Counted from the first letter of the stretch, positions 44,734-54,248 are shown. The stretch: 64,000 nucleotides of DNA from Sphingomonas sp. (GCA_019635535.1 JAHBZH010000001.1:379001-443000), one strand, 5' to 3'. Notes: generated by a model from the letters alone, not told the origin. Numbers and translations: made by a program.

Positions 44734-45333
44734 CTATCCCGCGTCCGCCTCGCGGATCAGGTTCGTGGTGCGCTCGTCGCCCCATTCGGCGAGGCCGGTC
44801 ATGCGCCAGACCTCCCGCCCTTCGGCATCGTAGAGGATGGTGGTGGGCAGGGTGTCGACGCGCAGGCTCATCATGAAATCGAGGCGGGGATCGAGATAGG
44901 GCTCGAGCTCGGCGAAATTGCGCTGGGCGAAGAAATCGGTGACCTTCGCCCGCCCGTTCATGTCCTGGCTGAGCGCCAGGACAAGGAGATCGTCGCCCTC
45001 GCGCGCGGCGAGCGCGTCGAGCGCCGGCATTTCGACGATGCACGGGCCGCACCAGGTCGCCCACAGATTGACCAGCACGGTGCGCCCCCGGAAGGCGGCC
45101 ATCGTCACCGGACGGCCCTGCGGATCCTCGAACGGGACGTCGGGCGCAAGCGTGCCGGCATGGGAGCGATCGAGCCGGCCGGTGGGGTAACGCTGCCCGG
45201 CGGGCGGCGCGGCGGTTCCGAGGGCGGCCGCCCCGGCGGCGTTGCCTTGCGGGGACGCGGCGTTTTGCCTATCGCATCCCGCCAGTACGAGGCCCGTCGC
45301 GAGGGCAGGGAGAAGAGCAATCGTCAGCCGCAA
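44734..45333 (-). CDS. TlpA/ResA-family thioredoxin-like lipoprotein
   Basis: This protein of about 199 residues is an exported thiol-disulphide oxidoreductase. It has a lipobox ('[14 protein letters not shown]') and the redox motif WCGPC in '[19 protein letters not shown]', plus the cis-Pro region '[11 protein letters not shown]'. It keeps cytochrome c or other periplasmic thiols reduced, going by the family. The start is probably the TTG at 45333 ([11 protein letters not shown]), with GGAG nine bases before; this leaves only 19 bases to the divergent argH start. Confidence 0.85.
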   Translation of the reverse strand: MRLTIALLPALATGLVLAGCDRQNAASPQGNAAGAAALGTAAPPAGQRYPTGRLDRSHAGTLAPDVPFEDPQGRPVTMAAFRGRTVLVNLWATWCGPCIVEMPALDALAAREGDDLLVLALSQDMNGRAKVTDFFAQRNFAELEPYLDPRLDFMMSLRVDTLPTTILYDAEGREVWRMTGLAEWGDERTTNLIREADAG

Positions 45334-45352
45334 GGACCAGGACTCCAATGCG

Positions 45353-46732
45353 ATGTGGGGCGGGCGCTTCGACGAAGGCCCATCGGCGATCATGCGCGAG
45401 ATAAATGCCTCGATCGGCTTCGACAAGCGCTTGTGGCGCCACGACATCGCCGCGAGCAAGGTCCATGTCGCGATGCTCGCCGCGCAGGGCATTGTCGAAC
45501 GGGCCGACGCCGACGCGATCGAGGAGGGACTGGACCGGATCGCCGACGAATATGAGGCGGACGGCGTCCCCGAGGACGCGGCGCTGGAAGACATCCACAT
45601 GCATGTCGAGCACCGGCTGGCCGAGCTGATCGGCCCGGCGGCGGGGCGGCTGCATACGGCGCGGTCGCGCAACGACCAGGTGGCGACCGATTTCCGGCTG
45701 TGGGTGCGCGATGCGATGGACGGCGCGCTGGCCGGGATCGCGGCGCTCCAGCGAGCGCTGGTGACGCGCGCCGGCGCGCATGCCGACACGGTGATGCCGG
45801 GCTTCACTCATCTCCAGTCCGCCCAGCCGGTGACATTGGGCCATCATCTGATGGCCTATGTCGAGATGCTGCGGCGCGACGCCTCGCGCTTTTCCGACGC
45901 GCGGGCGCGGATGAACGAATGCCCGCTGGGCTCGGCGGCCTTGGCCGGCACCTCCTTCCCGCTCGACCGGAAGGCGACGGCGGCCGCGCTCGGCTTCGAC
46001 CGGCCGACCGCAAATTCGCTCGACGCCGTCTCCGACCGCGACTTCGCGATCGACTATCTGACCAGCGCGGCGCAATGCGCGCTGCACCTCTCCCGGCTGG
46101 CCGAGGAGTTCGTCCTGTGGGCGAGCCAGCCCTTCGGCTTCGTCGCCTTGTCCGACAGCTTCTCGACCGGCTCGTCGATCATGCCGCAGAAGCGCAATCC
46201 CGACGCGGCCGAGCTGGTGCGCGGCCATGCCGGGCGCATCCTGGGCGCGATGACGGCGCTGATGGTGACGATGAAGGGCCTGCCGCTCGCTTATTCGAAG
46301 GACATGCAGGACGACAAGGAGCCGGTCTTCGAGGCGCACGACCTGCTCACCTTGTCGCTCGCGGCGATGGCGGGGATGGTCGAGACCGTGACCTTCCGCG
46401 CCGAGCGGATGCGGGCGCTGGCCGAGAGCGGCCATGCGACCGCCACCGACCTGGCCGACTGGCTGGTGCGCGAGGCGAATGTGCCCTTCCGCGAGGCGCA
46501 CCATATCACCGGGCGGGCGGTCCGGCTGGCCGACGAGGCGGGCACGGCCTTGTGGGAACTGCCTTTAGAGAGGCTGCAGGAGATGGACCCGCGGATCGAC
46601 GCGCGCGTTTTCGACGTGCTGTCGCTCGACGCCTCGGTTAGAAGCCGGACGAGCTATGGCGGCACCGCGCCGGAGCAAGTGCGCGAACGGATCGCGGCGG
46701 CGCGCAAGGCGCTGGAAATGGACGGGGAATGA
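45353..46732 (+). CDS. argH: Argininosuccinate lyase
   Basis: This 459-residue enzyme splits argininosuccinate into arginine and fumarate. '[20 protein letters not shown]' at the start, '[17 protein letters not shown]', '[17 protein letters not shown]' and the catalytic Ser loop '[19 protein letters not shown]' are all present. I start at the ATG at 45353, giving the family N-terminus. The stop overlaps the next gene by ATGA. Confidence 0.96.
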   Translation: MWGGRFDEGPSAIMREINASIGFDKRLWRHDIAASKVHVAMLAAQGIVERADADAIEEGLDRIADEYEADGVPEDAALEDIHMHVEHRLAELIGPAAGRLHTARSRNDQVATDFRLWVRDAMDGALAGIAALQRALVTRAGAHADTVMPGFTHLQSAQPVTLGHHLMAYVEMLRRDASRFSDARARMNECPLGSAALAGTSFPLDRKATAAALGFDRPTANSLDAVSDRDFAIDYLTSAAQCALHLSRLAEEFVLWASQPFGFVALSDSFSTGSSIMPQKRNPDAAELVRGHAGRILGAMTALMVTMKGLPLAYSKDMQDDKEPVFEAHDLLTLSLAAMAGMVETVTFRAERMRALAESGHATATDLADWLVREANVPFREAHHITGRAVRLADEAGTALWELPLERLQEMDPRIDARVFDVLSLDASVRSRTSYGGTAPEQVRERIAAARKALEMDGE

Positions 46733-47019
46733 AGCCTTTCGCACCTGTGCTGCTGATCGCGCCGCTGATCGCCGGCTGCGGACTGCGCGAGCCGCTCCAG
46801 CCCGTCGAGGGCCAGAGCGCGCCGCCCGCGCCCGCCGCGATGAACCGGCCGCTCACCACGCAGGAGATGATGACGCCGCCGCCCATCGCCCGACCGCAGC
46901 GGGTGGACGAACTGCTCCGCCGGTCCGAGGAGCGAACCGACGACCGTTTCGACATGCCGCCGCCCGATCTTCCTGTCGACGAGGCGCCGCCGCCGCCAGA
47001 GGACGAAGAGCCCCGATGA
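46729..47019 (+). CDS. Small proline-rich lipoprotein
   Basis: This 96-residue protein has a lipobox ('[13 protein letters not shown]') and a disordered, Pro/Glu/Asp-rich remainder ending '[10 protein letters not shown]'. In many proteobacteria a small lipoprotein of LptM type follows argH and precedes lysA; position and lipobox agree, but here galU comes next and the sequence is too plain to assign. It overlaps both neighbours by 4 bases. Confidence 0.8.
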   Translation: MKPFAPVLLIAPLIAGCGLREPLQPVEGQSAPPAPAAMNRPLTTQEMMTPPPIARPQRVDELLRRSEERTDDRFDMPPPDLPVDEAPPPPEDEEPR

Positions 47020-47873
47020 GGCCTGTCCGCAAGGCTGTCTTCCCGGTCGCCGGGCTCGGCACCCGCATCCTGCCCGCCACCAAGGCGATCCCGAAGGAGA
47101 TGCTGACCATCGTCGACAAGCCGCTCATCCAATATGCGGTGGAGGAAGCGCGCGAGGCCGGCATCGAGCAGATGATCTTCGTCACCGGGCGGGGCAAGGA
47201 CGCACTGGAAGACCATTTCGACATCGGTTTCGAGCTGGAACGGACGATGACGGAACGCGGCAAGAGCCTCGATCCCCTGGACGGCACCCGCTTTCCGCCC
47301 GGCGCGATCGTTTCGGTCCGTCAGCAGGCGCCCTTGGGGCTTGGCCATGCCGTCTGGTGCGCGCGCGAGATCGTCGGCGACGAGCCCTTCGCGGTGCTGC
47401 TGCCCGACGACCTGATGGTGGGGGCGCCGGGCTGCCTCAGCCAGATGGTTCAGGCCTATAACGATGTCGGCGGCAATATCGTCTGCACCCAGGATGTGCC
47501 GCGCGAGCGCACGGCGAGCTACGGCATCGTCACGCCCGGTGCGCAGAAGGGCGCGCTGACCGAGGTGGAGGGGCTGGTCGAGAAGCCGCGCCCGGAAGCG
47601 GCGCCGTCGACGCTCGGCGTGGTCGGCCGCTATATCCTGCAGCCGGAGATCATGCCGATCCTGGAAACGATCGGGAAAGGCGCCGGCGGCGAGATCCAGC
47701 TCACCGACGGCATGGCCGCCCTGATCGGCCGCCAGCCCTTCCACGCCGTCACCTTCGCCGGCGACCGGCACGATTGCGGCGACGCCAGAGGCTTCGTTCT
47801 CGCCAATCTGGCGCTGGGGATGGCGCGGGACGACATCGCGCCGGCCTTGCGCGCCTGGCTGGACCAGCGCTGA
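47016..47873 (+). CDS. galU: UTP-glucose-1-phosphate uridylyltransferase
   Basis: This 285-residue enzyme makes UDP-glucose from UTP and glucose-1-phosphate, a precursor for the EPS and other glycans. 'KAVFPVAGLGTRILPATKAI' (nucleotide-binding), 'KEMLTIVDKPLIQYAVEEA' and 'VEGLVEKP' are the GalU pattern. The ATG at 47016 overlaps the lipoprotein stop. The CorA-like gene overlaps its stop in turn. Confidence 0.95.
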   Translation: MRPVRKAVFPVAGLGTRILPATKAIPKEMLTIVDKPLIQYAVEEAREAGIEQMIFVTGRGKDALEDHFDIGFELERTMTERGKSLDPLDGTRFPPGAIVSVRQQAPLGLGHAVWCAREIVGDEPFAVLLPDDLMVGAPGCLSQMVQAYNDVGGNIVCTQDVPRERTASYGIVTPGAQKGALTEVEGLVEKPRPEAAPSTLGVVGRYILQPEIMPILETIGKGAGGEIQLTDGMAALIGRQPFHAVTFAGDRHDCGDARGFVLANLALGMARDDIAPALRAWLDQR

Positions 47874-48826
47874 TGGATTTCGCGCTCGTCGTCGGCGACG
47901 GTCCGGCGCGGGCGCTGACGCTCGACGAGGCCGCCGCCTACAAGGGCGCCGGCTTCCTGTGGATCCATCTGGAAGGCCGCGACGCGGAGGACCTCGTCCG
48001 GCTGAAGGCGCGCGACGACATTCCCGATATCGCCGCCGGCGCGCTGATCGCCACCGAGACGCGGCCGCGCTGCGACGAGATCGGCAATGGCGCGCTCATC
48101 AACCTGCGCGGGCCGGGCGACTGCGATCCGGCGGATTCGGACCGGCTCGTCTCGATCCGGCTGTGGGTGACGGACCGGGAAGTGACATCGCTGAGCCGCC
48201 GCCCGCTGGGGGCCACGAACATGGTCCGCGCCAAGATGGAGGCGGGCCATGTGGTCGATTCCGGCGATCTGGTCGCCGCCTTCGCCTGGGCGATCTCGAC
48301 CGAGCTGGACCCGGAAGTCGCGGCGCTGGGCGACGCCCTCGACGAGGTGGAAAGCGACCTGGAGGGCGAGCAACTCTATCGGCTGCGCCGGACGATCACC
48401 AGGGTGCGTTCCGACGCGATCGGCTTCCGCCGCTTCGTCGCGCCCGACCGGGACGCGCTGCGCACCCTCGCGGCGCTGGAGTTCGACTGGCTGGCCAAGG
48501 ACGACCGGCTGCACATCGTCGAGGCGGCCGACCGCTTCGCGCGGATGGCCGAGGAGCTGGAGGCGGTGCGCGAGCGCGCGGCTTTGCTGCACGAGCAGAT
48601 CACCGATTTGCGCGCCGAGCAGATCGACCAGCGCGCGCTGCTGATCTCGATCGTCGCCTTCATCTTCCTGCCGCTGACCTTCATCACCGGGCTGCTCGGC
48701 ATGAATGTCGAGGGCATCCCCTATGCCCGCGCGCCCTGGGCCTTCTGGGGCGTGGCCGGCTTCTGCATCGCGATCGGCCTGGGCGTGCTGGTCTGGTTCT
48801 ACCGGTCCCACTGGCTGCGGCGGTAA
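47873..48826 (+). CDS. CorA/ZntB-family divalent metal transporter
   Basis: This 317-residue protein has a cytoplasmic alpha/beta-coiled-coil N-terminal domain and two C-terminal membrane helices, the first ending in the signature 'GLLGMNVEGIPY' (GMN motif). ZntB-like members move zinc; others move magnesium. The acidic loop after GMN has a single Glu. Start overlaps galU stop as TGATG. Confidence 0.88.
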   Translation: MDFALVVGDGPARALTLDEAAAYKGAGFLWIHLEGRDAEDLVRLKARDDIPDIAAGALIATETRPRCDEIGNGALINLRGPGDCDPADSDRLVSIRLWVTDREVTSLSRRPLGATNMVRAKMEAGHVVDSGDLVAAFAWAISTELDPEVAALGDALDEVESDLEGEQLYRLRRTITRVRSDAIGFRRFVAPDRDALRTLAALEFDWLAKDDRLHIVEAADRFARMAEELEAVRERAALLHEQITDLRAEQIDQRALLISIVAFIFLPLTFITGLLGMNVEGIPYARAPWAFWGVAGFCIAIGLGVLVWFYRSHWLRR

Positions 48827-48829
48827 GTT

Positions 48830-49396
48830 TCAAGCCTCCAGCTCGACGTTCCAGTAGAGATAGTCGCGCCAGCTTTCGTGAAGATAGCCGGGCGGGAAGG
48901 AGCGGCCATGCTCCTGGAGCTGCCAGGTGGTCGGGCGGAAGGGATGGCGGCGGATGTGCATATGGGCCTGCTTCGGCGTGCGGCCGCCCTTCCTGAGGTT
49001 GCACGGCGCGCAGGCGGCGGCCACATTCTCCCAGGTCGTGCGCCCGCCCTGCGCGCGCGGCACGACATGATCGAAGGTCAGCTCCTGGATGCCGCCGCAA
49101 TATTGGCACTGGAAGCGATCGCGCAGGAACAGGTTGAACCGCGTGAAGGCGGGATATTCGCTGGGCCGGACATATTGACGCAGCGCGATCACGCTCGGCA
49201 GGCTGAGCTCCAGATTGGGGCTGTGCACCTTGCGCTGATAGGAGGCGACGATGTCGACCCGCTCCAGGAACACCGCCTTGACCGCCGTCTGCCACGACCA
49301 CAGGCTGAGCGGATAATAGGAAAGCGGCGTATAATCGGCGTTCAGCACCAGCGCCGGGCAGCTGTTCGGATGACGGAGGAGATCGGGGTGGTACAC
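48830..49396 (-). CDS. HNH endonuclease
   Basis: This 188-residue protein has an HNH/zinc-finger core: 'RDRFQCQYCGGIQELTFDHV' then 'RAQGGRTTWENVAAACAPCN', with two CxxC pairs and the catalytic His. It is a standalone type widespread in bacteria, usually chromosomal and of unknown role. The start is likely GTG at 49396, six bases after GGAG, giving 'MYHPDLLRHPNSCPALVLNA'. An ORF upstream to 49537 lacks this support. Confidence 0.87.
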   Translation of the reverse strand: MYHPDLLRHPNSCPALVLNADYTPLSYYPLSLWSWQTAVKAVFLERVDIVASYQRKVHSPNLELSLPSVIALRQYVRPSEYPAFTRFNLFLRDRFQCQYCGGIQELTFDHVVPRAQGGRTTWENVAAACAPCNLRKGGRTPKQAHMHIRRHPFRPTTWQLQEHGRSFPPGYLHESWRDYLYWNVELEA

Positions 49397-49572
49397 AAAA
49401 AACTCCGTTCCAGGGAGAATCCCCGAAACGCCGCCCCCGATACCGTCGCACCCAGAATGCGGGAGAAAGGCGGCCCGGCCGTCTTCTCCGTGTCGACGCG
49501 TCCATGGCTGGTGGACGTGACGCCATGATGACACCATAGGTTGACTCTCGCGGTCAAGCGGGGATTTTTAAC

Positions 49573-50412
49573 ATGCAGCCCGTCACCCGTTTCGCCCCCT
49601 CGCCCACCGGCCGGCTCCATCTCGGCCACGCTTTCTCCGCGCTCGCCGCGCACGATTTCGCCCGGGAACTGGACGGGAGCTTCCTGCTGCGGATCGAGGA
49701 TATCGATCCGGGCCGCACCCGCGCCGCCTTCGTCGACGGGATTTTCGAGGACCTGCTGTGGCTCGGCCTCGAATGGGACGGGGAGATCGTCTACCAGTCC
49801 GAGCGGCTGGACGCCTATGCCGGGGCGCTGGAGCGGCTGAAGGCGGCGGGGCTGCTCTATCCCTGCTTCTGCACCCGCGCGGACATCGCGGCGAGCGTGA
49901 GCGCGCCGCATGGCCCGGAGGGAGCGGTCTATCCGAGGACGTGCCGGGGGCTCGTCGATCCCGATCTGTCGCGGCCGCATGCCTGGCGGCTGGACATGGG
50001 CAAGGCCGTGACGCGCGCGGTATCGCTGGAGTGGACCGACCACGGCCGGCCGATCGCCGCGACGCCGGAGATGTTCGGCGACGTGGTGCTGGCGCGCAAG
50101 GACGCGCCGGCCAGCTATCATCTGGCGGTGACGATCGACGACGCGGCGCAAGGCGTGACCGACGTAACGCGCGGGCGCGACCTGTTCGCATCCGCCCATG
50201 TCCATCGTCTGCTCCAGGCTTTGCTCGAGCTGCCGACCCCGGCCTATCGCCATCACGAGCTGCTGGCCGGCGCGGACGGCGAACGGCTCGCCAAGCGGCA
50301 CGGCGCGCCGACCCTGGCCGAGCTGCGCGAGCGCGGCGCCGATCCCGCGGCACTTGTCGCCGGACTCAGAACCGGGAAATTGCCGGCTGGATATTCGCTC
50401 GGCGAAGCGTAA
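49573..50412 (+). CDS. gluQ: Glutamyl-Q tRNA(Asp) synthetase
   Basis: This 279-residue truncated glutamyl-tRNA synthetase lacks the anticodon-binding domain and attaches glutamate to queuosine in tRNA(Asp). The class I HIGH motif reads HLGH in 'TGRLHLGHAFSALAA'; the KMSKS region reads 'ERLAKRHGAP'. Zinc ligands are in 'PCFCTR' and 'PRTCRG'. It is divergent from the HNH gene. Confidence 0.93.
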   Translation: MQPVTRFAPSPTGRLHLGHAFSALAAHDFARELDGSFLLRIEDIDPGRTRAAFVDGIFEDLLWLGLEWDGEIVYQSERLDAYAGALERLKAAGLLYPCFCTRADIAASVSAPHGPEGAVYPRTCRGLVDPDLSRPHAWRLDMGKAVTRAVSLEWTDHGRPIAATPEMFGDVVLARKDAPASYHLAVTIDDAAQGVTDVTRGRDLFASAHVHRLLQALLELPTPAYRHHELLAGADGERLAKRHGAPTLAELRERGADPAALVAGLRTGKLPAGYSLGEA

Positions 50413-50422
50413 GGGTGCGCGC

Positions 50423-50620
50423 ATGACCGTTCTTCTCGTGATCCTCCTCGTCCTCGCCGCCGGCGCGACGGCCTATATGCTGTTCCGGGGCCTGCAGGGG
50501 CTGCTGCTGGGCAATGTGACGCCCCAGCAATCGCAGAACCTGATGCGCAAGCGCGTGCTGTTCCAGGCGGTGGCGATCATCATCGCCATGCTGATCCTGC
50601 TGCTCGCCAGCGGGCGCTGA
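50423..50620 (+). CDS. Twin-transmembrane HIG1-domain-like protein
   Basis: This 65-residue protein has two hydrophobic helices linked by a short loop: 'VLLVILLVLAAGATAYMLFR' and 'AVAIIIAMLILLLASG', with 'QNLMRKRVLFQ' between. This is the pattern of the alphaproteobacterial HIG1/DUF1049-like twin-TM proteins linked to respiratory complexes. It lies 10 bases after gluQ and 10 before the cobalamin adenosyltransferase gene, so the three are co-transcribed. Confidence 0.85.
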   Translation: MTVLLVILLVLAAGATAYMLFRGLQGLLLGNVTPQQSQNLMRKRVLFQAVAIIIAMLILLLASGR

Positions 50621-50630
50621 GGCGGCCCGG

Positions 50631-51200
50631 ATGGTCCGGCTGAACAAGATCTACACGCGCACCGGCGATGCCGGCGAGACCGGGCTGGTCGACGGATCGC
50701 GCGTTTCCAAGGCGAGCCCGCGCATGATCGCGATCGGCGACGTCGACGAGGCGAACTGCGCGATCGGTGTCGCCATGCTTCATATCGGCGACGAGGCGGC
50801 GGCCAAGCTGGCGCGCATCCAGAACGAACTGTTCGATCTCGGCGCCGACCTGGCCACGCCCGGCGAGGATTTCGCCGCCAGCGAGACGGCGCTCCGCATC
50901 ACCGCCGGGCAGATCGACCGGCTGGAGGCCGAGATCGACCGGATGAACGCGGACCTGGAGCCCTTGCGGAGCTTCATCCTGCCCGGCGGCGAGCAGGCGG
51001 CCGGCCTTCATTTCGCCCGCGCCGTGGTGCGCCGGGCCGAGCGGTCCGCGGTCGAGGCGGCGCAGAGCCTTTCGCTCAATCCGCTCGCGCTCACCTATCT
51101 CAACCGGTTGTCGGACCATTTGTTCGTGCTGGCGCGTTGGGTGGCGCGTGACGATGGCGGGGATATCCTCTGGAAGCCTGGAGCGACACGCGCGGGCTGA
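50631..51200 (+). CDS. Cob(I)yrinic acid a,c-diamide / cobalamin adenosyltransferase, PduO type
   Basis: This 189-residue enzyme forms adenosylcobalamin from cob(I)alamin and ATP. 'KIYTRTGDAGETGLVDGSRV' at the N-terminus and 'FILPGGEQAAGLHFARAVVR' with 'YLNRLSDHLFVLARW' are the PduO/MMAB signatures. Short spacing to the HIG1-like gene suggests an operon. Confidence 0.93.
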   Translation: MVRLNKIYTRTGDAGETGLVDGSRVSKASPRMIAIGDVDEANCAIGVAMLHIGDEAAAKLARIQNELFDLGADLATPGEDFAASETALRITAGQIDRLEAEIDRMNADLEPLRSFILPGGEQAAGLHFARAVVRRAERSAVEAAQSLSLNPLALTYLNRLSDHLFVLARWVARDDGGDILWKPGATRAG

Positions 51201-51254
51201 CATTTCGTTCTTGTTATGTTTCGTCGCATGCGATAGCCAATCCCCGGGAGGCAC

Positions 51255-52529
51255 ATGATGGCGACACAGGCCCGGCCCGACATGGCGAGCGCGCTCGGCG
51301 CGCGTTATGCCGAGGTGCGCCGGCTCAGCCTCGACATCGCCGCACCGCTCTCCGACGCCGATGCGACGATCCAGCCCATGCCCGACGCCTCGCCGGCGAA
51401 ATGGCATCTGGCGCATACGACCTGGTTCTTCGAGACCTTCGTGCTGCGCGACCATGTGCCGGGTTATCATGTGCGGGACGACGGCTGGGCCTATCTCTTC
51501 AACTCCTATTACGAGGGCGAAGGCGAGCGGCAGCCGCGCGACCGGCGCGGGATGCTGAGCCGGCCCTCGCTGGACGAAGTACGGGCGTGGCGAGCCGGGG
51601 TGGATGCGGCGATGCTGGATGCGCTGGACGGGCTTTCGGAGGCGGCGCGCGACCTGGTCGAACTGGGCCTCCACCACGAGCAGCAGCATCAGGAGCTGAT
51701 GCTGATGGATCTGAAGGCGACGTTCGCCGAGAATCCGCTGGCGTCCGCGCTCTGGCCCGCCGCGCCGGAAGCGGCGGGCGGCGATCCAGGGCCGATCGGC
51801 TGGATCGAGGGCCGGGAGGGGTTGGTCGAGATCGGCCATGGCGGCGGAACTTTCGCCTTCGATTGCGAGGGGCCGCGCCACAAGGTTTTTGTCCATCGTC
51901 ATGCTCTCGCCGATCGGCTGGTGACGAACGGCGAATGGGCCGAATTCGTCGATGCGGGCGGCTATCGCGATCCCTTGCTCTGGCTGGCCGACGGCTGGGC
52001 CTGGGTGAAAGAGCATGGAATCGAGGCGCCGCTTTACTGGCGGCGGGACGAAGGCGGCTGGCGGCGCTTCGGGCTGGACGGGCTGCGCGCCGTCGATGCC
52101 GCCGAGCCTGTCTGCCATATCAGCTATTATGAGGCCGAGGCCTTCGCCCGCTGGGCCGGCGCGCGGCTGCCGACCGAGGCGGAATGGGAGTCGGCGGCGG
52201 CCGGGCTGGACCCGGACGGGGGCAATCAGCTCGACCGGGCCGGCGCGGTTCGGCCGCTGCCTTCGGGAGACAGTGCTCCGGGCGTCCCCCGCCAGATGTT
52301 CGGCGATGTGTGGGAATGGACCGGCAGCGCCTATCTGCCCTATCCGGGCTTCCGCCCCGCGGCGGGCGCCGTGGGCGAATATAACGGCAAGTTCATGTGC
52401 GCGCAGATGGTCTTGCGCGGCGGATGCTGCGCCACGCCGCGCGGCCATATGCGGGCGAGCTACCGCAATTTCTATTATCCCCATCAGCGCTGGATGTTCT
52501 CGGGGCTGCGGCTGGCGAAGGATCTGTAA
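51255..52529 (+). CDS. egtB: Ergothioneine biosynthesis protein EgtB
   Basis: This 424-residue non-haem iron sulphoxide synthase joins a thiol to hercynine. The N-terminal DinB-like domain holds the iron ligands in 'LGLHHEQQHQELMLMD' (HX3HXE); the C-terminal domain is the FGE-sulfatase fold ('TEAEWESAA', 'FGDVWEWTGSAYLPYPGFRP'). Which thiol it uses, gamma-glutamylcysteine or cysteine, is not clear from sequence. The egtD gene follows after 3 bases. ATG codons at 51255 and 51258 are adjacent; GGGAGG lies upstream. Confidence 0.94.
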   Translation: MMATQARPDMASALGARYAEVRRLSLDIAAPLSDADATIQPMPDASPAKWHLAHTTWFFETFVLRDHVPGYHVRDDGWAYLFNSYYEGEGERQPRDRRGMLSRPSLDEVRAWRAGVDAAMLDALDGLSEAARDLVELGLHHEQQHQELMLMDLKATFAENPLASALWPAAPEAAGGDPGPIGWIEGREGLVEIGHGGGTFAFDCEGPRHKVFVHRHALADRLVTNGEWAEFVDAGGYRDPLLWLADGWAWVKEHGIEAPLYWRRDEGGWRRFGLDGLRAVDAAEPVCHISYYEAEAFARWAGARLPTEAEWESAAAGLDPDGGNQLDRAGAVRPLPSGDSAPGVPRQMFGDVWEWTGSAYLPYPGFRPAAGAVGEYNGKFMCAQMVLRGGCCATPRGHMRASYRNFYYPHQRWMFSGLRLAKDL

Positions 52530-52532
52530 CGC

Positions 52533-53498
52533 ATGGATGCCGTCACCCGCCGTCCGGTTGCCGATCCGGCCTTTCGCGCCGACGTGCTGGCGGGGCTCGC
52601 CGCGCCGATCCCGGCCATCCCGGCACGCTGGCTCTACGACCATCGCGGATCGGAATTGTTCGAGGAGATCACCCGGCTCCCCGAATATTATCCAACGCGG
52701 ACCGAGACGGCGTTGCTCGAGCGCCACAGCGGCGATTTCGCGCGGCTGATCGCGCCGGACGCCGCCGTGATCGAATTCGGCTCCGGCTCATCCGCCAAGA
52801 CCCCGATCCTGCTGCGCGCGATCGACCCCGGCGCCTATGTGCCGATCGACATCAGCGGCGATTTCCTGCGCGAATCCGCCGATGCGCTGGGTGCGGACTT
52901 TCCCGGCCTGCCCGTCATCCCGGTCGAGGTGGATTTCATGGGGCCGATCGCGCTGCCCGGCGCGGTGCGCGCGATGCCGAAGCTCGGCTTCTTCCCCGGA
53001 TCGACGATCGGCAATCTGGTGGCGCGCACCGCCGTCGATCTGCTGCGCGCGATGAAGGAGACGCTGGGCGAGGGATCGCGGCTGCTGATCGGCATGGACC
53101 GGATCAAGGATGTCGATGTGCTGCGCGCCGCCTATGACGATGCGGCGGGCGTGACGGCCGAGTTCAATCTCAACCTGCTCCACCGGATCAATGCCGAGCT
53201 GGAGGGCGACATTCCGGTGGACGCCTTCCGCCACCGCGCGATCTGGAACGACGAATTGAGCCGGATCGAGATGCATCTGGAGGCGCAGCGCGATGTCGCC
53301 TTCTCCGTGGCCGGGGAACGCTTCGTCTTCCGGGCGGGTGCGACGATCCACACCGAGAACAGCCACAAATACGGCCATCGGGACAGCCGCCTGTTGCTGC
53401 GCGCCGCCGGCTGGGGCGTGGTCGAGGAATGGACCGACGCAGAGCAATGGTTCTCGATCCTGCTCGCCGAAGCGGAGCCGCCGCGCTTCGCGCCCTGA
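52533..53498 (+). CDS. egtD: L-histidine N(alpha)-methyltransferase EgtD
   Basis: This 321-residue SAM enzyme trimethylates histidine to hercynine, the first step of ergothioneine synthesis. 'IPARWLYDHRGSELFEEIT', 'VIEFGSGSSAKTPILL' and 'GFFPGSTIGNLVARTAVDLL' are the DUF2260/EgtD signatures. It forms an operon with egtB. I see no egtC or egtE nearby. Confidence 0.95.
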   Translation: MDAVTRRPVADPAFRADVLAGLAAPIPAIPARWLYDHRGSELFEEITRLPEYYPTRTETALLERHSGDFARLIAPDAAVIEFGSGSSAKTPILLRAIDPGAYVPIDISGDFLRESADALGADFPGLPVIPVEVDFMGPIALPGAVRAMPKLGFFPGSTIGNLVARTAVDLLRAMKETLGEGSRLLIGMDRIKDVDVLRAAYDDAAGVTAEFNLNLLHRINAELEGDIPVDAFRHRAIWNDELSRIEMHLEAQRDVAFSVAGERFVFRAGATIHTENSHKYGHRDSRLLLRAAGWGVVEEWTDAEQWFSILLAEAEPPRFAP

Positions 53499-53555
53499 CT
53501 TCTTGTATTGCTATTGCGAACTATTCTCATTAATTCGATGAGCAGGAGGATGGCC

Positions 53556-53957
53556 ATGCTCGTCGAAACGCTTTCGCGCACCCCGGATCTGAGGAATATG
53601 GCGGCGGCGGAGGCGCGCACCGTGATGGCGATGCGGCTGTGGATCGTGATGGGCAAGCTCGGCCATTGCCCGCTGCGCGCCGTCACCGACCGGCTGGGAT
53701 CGCCGCGCGCCGCCGCACAGCTTCACCTGCTGATGGCCGAGATCGGCGCCGCCTGGCCCGACCCCTTCTGTGCCGCGCCGCCCTGCTGCCCCCGGCTCAG
53801 CCATGACGAGGCGCTGGCGCTCGACATGGTCCGCACCGGCGGGCGCGGCGACCGGCCCTGCTTCGACCGCCTGCTCGCCGACATGCTCCCCGCCGACATG
53901 CGCGAGCGGCTCTACCGCTCCGCCATGGTGCTGAGCGACGAGCTGGCGCGGGCGTAA
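53556..53957 (+). CDS. Conserved hypothetical protein (DUF6628-like)
   Basis: This 133-residue soluble protein has 'LRNMAAAEARTVMAMRLWIV' and a Cys-rich 'FCAAPPCCPRLSHDE' segment. I recall similar sphingomonad proteins labelled DUF6628, without function. The ATG at 53556 is six bases after AGGAGG, which settles the start over an ATG at 53550 that abuts the ribosome site. It is 57 bases downstream of egtD. Confidence 0.75.
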   Translation: MLVETLSRTPDLRNMAAAEARTVMAMRLWIVMGKLGHCPLRAVTDRLGSPRAAAQLHLLMAEIGAAWPDPFCAAPPCCPRLSHDEALALDMVRTGGRGDRPCFDRLLADMLPADMRERLYRSAMVLSDELARA

Positions 53958-53972
53958 TGCGGAAAGCGTAAA

Positions 53973-54248
53973 TCAAGCAATTAGGCGGGTCTCTGGTCCG
54001 ACACGCGATGCGTCCGCACCCGTTTCGCCACACATGATCGTGGCGAACGCCAACCAAAGCGCATCTCGATCCTGCTGGGCTGCGGGGAACGCTATAAGGA
54101 GCGATTGAAATACGTCGCCAGTCGTCCGCCAATTGGGGGCATCTCCATAGTCGAGTGCGACATTGAAGTGTCGCTCCACAGCCTGGATGGCGGCCACTTC
54201 ATCGCCATCTCCGCCAAGCCCAATTGTTTTCAGAGACTCTGCTGACAT
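53973..54248 (-). CDS. Hypothetical protein, acyl-carrier/DUF1493-like pattern
   Basis: This 91-residue protein has a predicted four-helix layout: 'GGDGDEVAAIQAVERHFNVA', 'WRTTGDVFQSLLIAF', 'WLAFATIMC'. The pattern HF(N/G)V...W.T.GDVF resembles small carrier-protein-like families such as DUF1493, but no Ser for a phosphopantetheine arm is obvious. Base composition is noticeably less GC-rich than in both neighbours, so it may be acquired. No clear ribosome site. Confidence 0.55.
   Translation of the reverse strand: MSAESLKTIGLGGDGDEVAAIQAVERHFNVALDYGDAPNWRTTGDVFQSLLIAFPAAQQDRDALWLAFATIMCGETGADASRVGPETRLIA

Noticed and set aside
50580..52727. 715-codon minus-strand open frame
   Set aside because: Antisense to cobalamin adenosyltransferase, egtB and the start of egtD, all firmly identified. 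The product has no motif.
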